Shown here: piece after piece, positions 36,401 through 42,025 of the stretch | How positions within the stretch are numbered: the first letter of the stretch is position 1 | Layout: every line of letters starts with the position of its first letter | Origin: Plasmodium brasilianum | Taxonomy: Eukaryota; Apicomplexa; Aconoidasida; Haemosporida; Plasmodiidae | NCBI RefSeq assembly: GCF_023973825.1 | Contig: NW_027122929.1 | Coordinates: 1-42,025, forward strand | Length of the DNA: 42,025 nucleotides | Direction of reading: 5' to 3' | The notes under the pieces: generated by a model | Told to the model about the DNA's origin: nothing | The model's input: the letters and a program-made list of their open reading frames with translations, nothing else | The model's database searches: none | Made by a program: the position numbers and the translations under genes

Positions 36401-38686
36401 AAATACTTATCAATCTATCATACATCAGCTCATAAAGTAACAGAACAATATAGAACAAAATATAGTGTGTAACAAGTAATATACATAATAGGAATGATTC
36501 ATAAGTATATCCATACATTCGATCATTCACATTTAATTAAAATAATTTTTACATCAAACATATCATCAAATTTAAATGATAAGATTATTTTTTCCTTTTT
36601 AGATTCTTCCTTCTTTTAATTATATAAATTGAACTTGTTATTTCGTATATATCACATGTCCCGTTATTTGTTCGCATTTAAATAGTACTAATATTTTTAC
36701 ATATTTAAATTCTTTAATTTCTTTCCTGAGACTACACTATGCTGTTAAGTAATGAATATCAGTTATACATAATTGGATTATTCATGTAATACATAAAATA
36801 TGTTAATTCTTAATTTTATATAACCACTAATAGAAAACTACATAAAAAAAATAAAAAAAAAAAAAAAAGAACACTAAACATTAAACCAGGAATCCAGTTA
36901 TTTCCAAATTTTTAAATTTCATAAAATTCTCAATAGATAAGTATCATGTAAACTTAGTTGAACCACTAAGGTTTTATATCTTTATAGATTCATTATATAA
37001 TTCACATATATAATTTAAAATTTATCATTATATTTAAAAAAATAAATATAAATACTTTAATCTTTTTTTTTGTATTTTATAAAACTATTAATGAAGGAAA
37101 ATACATTTCCATGCTACTATACATAAACTTTAATATTTATCTCAATGTGATAATTTTTTAGTTACAAACTAATGCATTATATCAGGATTTACCTAATATC
37201 TCCGTGCATATGGTCACTGTTGTAAAGTTAAAACTCAAAAACTCAAAATTGAAAAATCATAAAATTTTGTCCTAAATAATAATTTAAGTACTATTGTTCT
37301 ATCATTTTATACATTTTGATTTAACAACTTGTGCTTCATTATGTTACAATTATTTTTTCTTATACAAGGTGGTTTATTACAATATATATCTACATATTCA
37401 TCATTTTTAACATAAGTTCTCTATAAAAAAACCGAAAAAGAAAAATGATCTATTAGCTTTCTTGTTGTATTTACATAAAAAGTTTATGATGTTGCATTTA
37501 AATTTCTTATATTATGTCTTCAGTCTTTAAGGTATTGAGCATGCGATTTCTATTTTTTTTTTTTTTTTTCTTTCAAAAATTTCGTTTCTTCGTTTATAAC
37601 AACTTTTTACGTGCTTTTATTTTTGAAAATATTTATAATTTATAGCTTTATGTTTTTAGCACTTTTAATCTAAATTTGAAATGCTTTTTTTTTATATATT
37701 TGAGGATATTCGCACTATATTATAATTTTTATTTTTTTTTTTTGAATGTATATTTCTACCTTATTACTATATTTTTATACTTTCCCATTTTAATTTGTTT
37801 AGCTTAGCTTTAAGAGATTTTTCTTTTTATATTTAGTTATAGTTTTTATTTTATAATTACATTAATTATTACTTTTTCTTTATATTCAGCCACTACTAGT
37901 GTTTTAAAAAACTCTCAACTATTATATTTTTGACTTTGCAAGATTTTTAATTTTTATGGTTAGTGTCTTAATGGTTCTATTGTAATATTGATAAATGAAA
38001 AATGATAATATGGTACTTTTGTTTATTCTCCCCTATCGTAGTTTTACAAGCTTATAGATTAAATTACTCTTCGTCTTTATATTTTTACTTATTTATTTTT
38101 TTATATATTGCGCTTTTTCTACGAAAGAGGGCAAAGTAATTTTAATACATTAATTGTTAGAATTTTATTTCTACATATCATTAAATATAGAAATTATATA
38201 AAATGAATTCGTTGTTTCAGAAAAATAGTGAAAAAAAGAAATAGATGACAATACTAATTGTCCATTATATATTTCTACCTTTTCCTTCTTTTTCATCGTA
38301 AATGGCAATAAACGAAAAACAAGAATAATATACATAATAATATTTATAAATAATTATGTTGTTACAACTATTATTTAGTTGATTCAAAAATTAAAAAAAA
38401 AAAATTACAGCATTATTTAATAACTTTTACGCTTGGGATAAAGTATAAAAAAAAAAAAAAAAAAAAAAGCGTAAATGTTTATTCTAACACAGAATTTTTT
38501 TATTTGTTACTAATAATATATAACCTACAAAAATATTTTTTCATAAAAACATTAAACCTATAATTATTACAAAAAAAAAGTATTTATACAAATATCTATC
38601 CATATATATATATGGTTGAAGTGATTCCCAAATATCGTTCTTTTCATTTTAAAAAATATAACTTAATACATATTCTTAAAAATTTA
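33472..38686. other. About 5 kb without a recognisable gene
   Basis: A+T-rich DNA with TA-rich runs, a poly-T run near 37552-37571 and a poly-A run near 38448-38468. I read both strands and found no frame, splice pattern or RNA gene that I could support. It should contain the 3' regions of the exported-protein gene (+) and of the lipase gene (-). Confidence 0.45.
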
Positions 38687-39808
38687 TTAATCTGATTCTT
38701 CTTTGATATCGTTTTTATTCATTATTGACAAAGATAATTCACTTAACCAGTTCATAATTTTTTTTAAAACATTTTCATTTCCAGGTTCCACACTTAACAT
38801 ATGTTCCATATTCTCCAAGATGTGCAATTCTTTTTTATCATTTGTTAGTCTATTAAAAAATGATACTACACCTCTATAATAACACAAAGTATCATCTTTT
38901 GAATGAATAAATAATATAGGAATATCTTTAGGAATATGTCGTATGTCTCTGTCTAAAATCTTCATTGCTTTTAAAAGTTCATGCCCAAATCTACTCGTTA
39001 TCCCCTTTTTATAACGCATTTTGTCCATACCTAAAATATCATTCATATAGGGGAACCTTGTATAACGCGACTTACTTAAAATTCTAAATCTTGGAAAACA
39101 CCAAGAAATAACTTTTGCAAAAGGTAAATAAAAGCAACTGTATTTATAAGAACGAGGAGATGCAGTCATTAACTCGATAGAAATCATTCCAGACAATGAT
39201 ATACATCCTCTAATATTTAATTTTTTGATAATATCTCCTTTAGACTTTCCTAATATTTGTAATGTTCTTAAAGCAATATTTCCTCCCATTGATTGACCTA
39301 TTATATAAGTAGGAAGTGCATCTCTCTTACATATGTTGCTACTACCTGAAATTACACTGTCTGTTTCATCAACTACTCTTAGCTTTTCTTGAATTTTATT
39401 AATATATTCTATTACATCATATACTAAATCATCATATGATTTTATATTAACTTTTAAATCTCTCCATCCATCAGACTTTCCATGACCTTGTAAATCTATA
39501 CCATATACTGAGTATCCACTTTTATTAAAATGTTCTATCCAACTGTCCTTGTACACATAATAATTTTGCTCATCCCTCAATACAGCCTTATCATTATTTA
39601 CTATGTCGACGTTATGTCTTAAAAAGGCAAATCTTGCATGTGAATTTAAACCGTGAATTAGTATTATAATACCTATAGCATTTTTTACTAACCACCCGTA
39701 CGTTCTTAATAATAATCCATCTTTATTATAAAACGCATCCAGTGCTGGTCTACCATCTACGCAATTAGTTAAGTTAAAATCATTATCACATAGATGATTT
39801 TCGGCCAT
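38687..39808 (-). CDS. Lysophospholipase-like alpha/beta hydrolase (Plasmodium subtelomeric lipase family)
   Basis: A single-exon 373-residue open frame starts at ATG (MAENHLCDND). It has the alpha/beta-hydrolase pattern of monoglyceride lipase/lysophospholipase proteins: IIILIHGLNSHARFAF (47-62) supplies the oxyanion HG; YGIDLQGHGKSDGW (102-115) is the conserved strand and loop; the nucleophile elbow GQSMGG (171-176) puts catalytic Ser at 173; IHSKDDTLCYYRG (301-313) supplies the acid, probably Asp306; and LENMEHMLSVE (331-341) supplies His336. All three triad residues are present and the length is normal, so the enzyme looks functional. Plasmodium genomes carry a multigene family of such enzymes, many near telomeres, thought to hydrolyse lysophospholipids or other esters. 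No signal peptide, membrane span or export motif is visible at the N-terminus. It is the innermost recognised gene here and is transcribed toward the telomere. Confidence 0.92.
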   Translation of the reverse strand: MAENHLCDNDFNLTNCVDGRPALDAFYNKDGLLLRTYGWLVKNAIGIIILIHGLNSHARFAFLRHNVDIVNNDKAVLRDEQNYYVYKDSWIEHFNKSGYSVYGIDLQGHGKSDGWRDLKVNIKSYDDLVYDVIEYINKIQEKLRVVDETDSVISGSSNICKRDALPTYIIGQSMGGNIALRTLQILGKSKGDIIKKLNIRGCISLSGMISIELMTASPRSYKYSCFYLPFAKVISWCFPRFRILSKSRYTRFPYMNDILGMDKMRYKKGITSRFGHELLKAMKILDRDIRHIPKDIPILFIHSKDDTLCYYRGVVSFFNRLTNDKKELHILENMEHMLSVEPGNENVLKKIMNWLSELSLSIMNKNDIKEESD

Positions 39809-42025
39809 TATAATTTCAAAAACAGAACATAAACCATATAAAAATTATAAGAAAAAAGTCTACATTATAATAACACATGAAAATATAATTAACTGTTTAA
39901 CAAAGTCCTTTTTATACATATTATTACTTAATTTAATCATAACTTATATGTTTATTTAAAATAAATGAAAAGAAAGAAAAACTAATTAAAAAAAATTATA
40001 CTACACAAATTAAACTTTAATAAATAAATAAATAAATAAATATATATATATATATATACTAAATAAAACATAATATAAAATGATGTTAAACTGTAAATAC
40101 AGTTAATAAAAATAAATAATCCAACCATTAGCCATGCTTACAAAAAATAAAATATATATAAAATACAAAATAAAAAATATATTATCTAAAATTAAATTTA
40201 AAATATAATTAAAAATAAACAAATAACTAAAAATACAATAAAATATTAAATACCATATATATTGTTATTTAAATAAAATATCTTTAAAAAAAATAATTTT
40301 GAATACAACATAAAAATCATATTAAATAAAAGGGTAACGTATTCATAAAAAATTATAAAAATTATTTCGTATTAAAAGTCTATAAAAACTATAGCAAAAA
40401 TTAATAAAAATATTTATGTACATTCTCAGCATGTAAAAAAATATGCCTTAAAGCCCCTAATCACTTGTCAAATATCTTATAATTAAAAAAAACATATATA
40501 TTTATGTTTTTGTTTAATTACTGAATTCGTTTTAGTTTTATAGAATTCATAATTTATTTAGATTTTTTTTTTATTACTAAATACCATTATGTTAATTAAA
40601 AAATTTTTACCACCTTTAAAATATATTTATAAAGAATAAAGGAATTCTTGTATTTTTTCAAACAAATATAAATTTTAATTTTTTTGCAAATTCTCCTTAA
40701 ATTAAATGAATGAACAGCTATATTTACCTTGTATTTTTGTTAAGAAAATAAAGTGACAACAGGTAAAATTTTTCATTTTTTTTTTTTTTTTTTTGAATAT
40801 AATATTTTATATATTTATTTATATGCATAAAATAAAAAATGTTCTAATAATTTATTTATGAAATAATAACATATAGTTACATCTCAATATTTATTTTATA
40901 TGCTCTTATAATAAATATATATCATGTAAATTCATTAATTATAAAAGTAGAAGAATATATAGAACTAAAATTATAAATTTGAAATGTATGTATATATGAA
41001 TATATTTTATATATATATGTAAGGTTCATAAGTGAATTATCTGAAGAACGTAATATTTAAAAAATTACTTTTATATATATACATGTACTAATGATAAAGA
41101 AATAATTATTTTTATCATAATTTTACATTAAAATAGCAGAAGTCTATATTATTCTTAAGCCCCCATGTATTGTGAATACACATTTAGTTTTCATAGAATT
41201 ATTTTTTAGTTGTATGTTGTTATATTTTTCTACTATCTTAATAAAAAAAACAAAAATAAAGAAACAGCCTTTAAATAAAGTTGGAAATATTAATATCGTA
41301 GTATGTATATTCCTTTTTTTTTTAATAAGACTACTATTACATTTGTGCTGTATTTATTTATTTTGCACTGAAATGAAAGGAATATTAAATTTTATGATAT
41401 TTATAAATGCATTTATAGATATAATATTTTAATTTCTCAAAACAGATTAAAGAAGAATAAAATAATTTATTATTTTTTATATGCTAGAGCTTATTTTATT
41501 ATTCCATAACAAATGATGGAAGAAAAGGATTTATTAATTTAAGAATTAAGAATTAAGTAGGAAGACACATGTTATAAAATTTTATTTCACATTTTATTTT
41601 TATTTTTTTTTCAATTGTGCTGTTACACTAAAAGGACTTTTTATTAGTTAATTTCTATTTTTAATATAAATGAAAACATTATAGATAAAAAAAGAAAATA
41701 TCATGACAGTTGATCAAAATTATTTTCTTTATTAATGAGAACAACAACAGCTGGTGTGTAATGTCACATGCTTGCTTATAATATAATTTTGTAATGATTA
41801 TAAATAACAGTATTATTAATGATAATCAATTATACTACAACATTCATTCTCATTATATTTCTTTGAAACATTTCTTTTATTTTAACATCTATATTTGGTT
41901 TAATCCTTTTTTTTTTTTTTTTTTTCGAGTGCACAGTTCATTAGAATTACATGAACGTACAATAAACATTGTAAATTATAATTATAAATAATATTATTTG
42001 TAAAAATGTTTCATGCACATATAAT
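39809..42025. other. Gene-free A+T-rich DNA at the inner edge of the window
   Basis: The 5' flank of the lipase gene followed by A+T-rich DNA. It contains a (TAAA)n(TA)n microsatellite at about 40017-40058 and a poly-T run near 40778-40794. A hydrophobic frame at 41172-41432 begins at GTG, has no splice signals I trust and probably reflects base composition. Another at 41794-41991 contains a poly-Phe run from a T tract and is equally weak. No supported gene was seen. Confidence 0.4.
40017..40058. repeat. TAAA/TA microsatellite
   Basis: About five or six TAAA units are followed by about nine TA units. Simple-sequence DNA of this kind is common in Plasmodium intergenic regions. Confidence 0.85.

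Noticed and set aside
41172..41991. Hydrophobic plus-strand frames near the right edge
   Set aside because: One begins at GTG and the other includes a poly-Phe run from a T tract; no splice signals or recognisable motifs.
1..42025. CRISPR arrays, bacterial operons, insertion sequences, tRNA or rRNA genes
   Set aside because: Telomere repeats, introns and Plasmodium gene families show this is a eukaryotic chromosome end, and no tRNA or rRNA-like sequence was recognised.

Overview
The window reads as the left end of a Plasmodium chromosome. It opens with degenerate Plasmodium-type telomere repeats (CCCTAAA and CCCTGAA mixed). The rest is very A+T-rich DNA (about 80% or more by eye) with long poly(dA)/poly(dT) tracts, and it holds typical subtelomeric families: EBL, RBP, PIR, a two-exon exported-protein gene and a lysophospholipase-like hydrolase. 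P. falciparum markers (var, rifin, rep20) were not seen. The RBP and PIR content and the high A+T fit a human or primate non-falciparum parasite such as P. malariae or P. ovale. That species call is inference.

Layout, telomere to interior: telomeric repeats (1-191); remnant of a two-exon, probably exported membrane protein (831-1546, +); weak coding remnant (about 2130-2345, -); an erythrocyte-binding-like (EBL/DBL) gene open for 850 codons (4035-6587, -) whose C-terminal cysteine-rich region survives only as stop-ridden sequence just downstream (3650-4034); three PIR pseudogenes (9081-10144 +, 10850-12131 -, 16319-17420 -), each recognised from exon 2/exon 3 structure and the C-terminal cytoplasmic exon; gene-poor sequence with an 18-bp tandem repeat (20383-20490); an 8.3-kb reticulocyte-binding-protein (RBP/Rh) pseudogene that keeps its signal-peptide exon and its cytoplasmic tail (22346-30632, +); an apparently intact two-exon exported protein (32684-33471, +); about 5 kb without a recognisable gene; an intact alpha/beta hydrolase of the Plasmodium lysophospholipase family (38687-39808, -); and about 2.2 kb of gene-free A+T-rich sequence.

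Functionally, both classes of merozoite invasion ligand (EBL and RBP) sit on one chromosome end and both are damaged. The RBP is thoroughly decayed. The EBL keeps a full signal peptide and DBL ectodomain but has lost its C-terminal cysteine domain and membrane anchor. Only the exported protein and the lipase look fully intact. The most unusual feature is an apparent tandem duplication of the third (C-terminal) DBL subdomain in the EBL protein.
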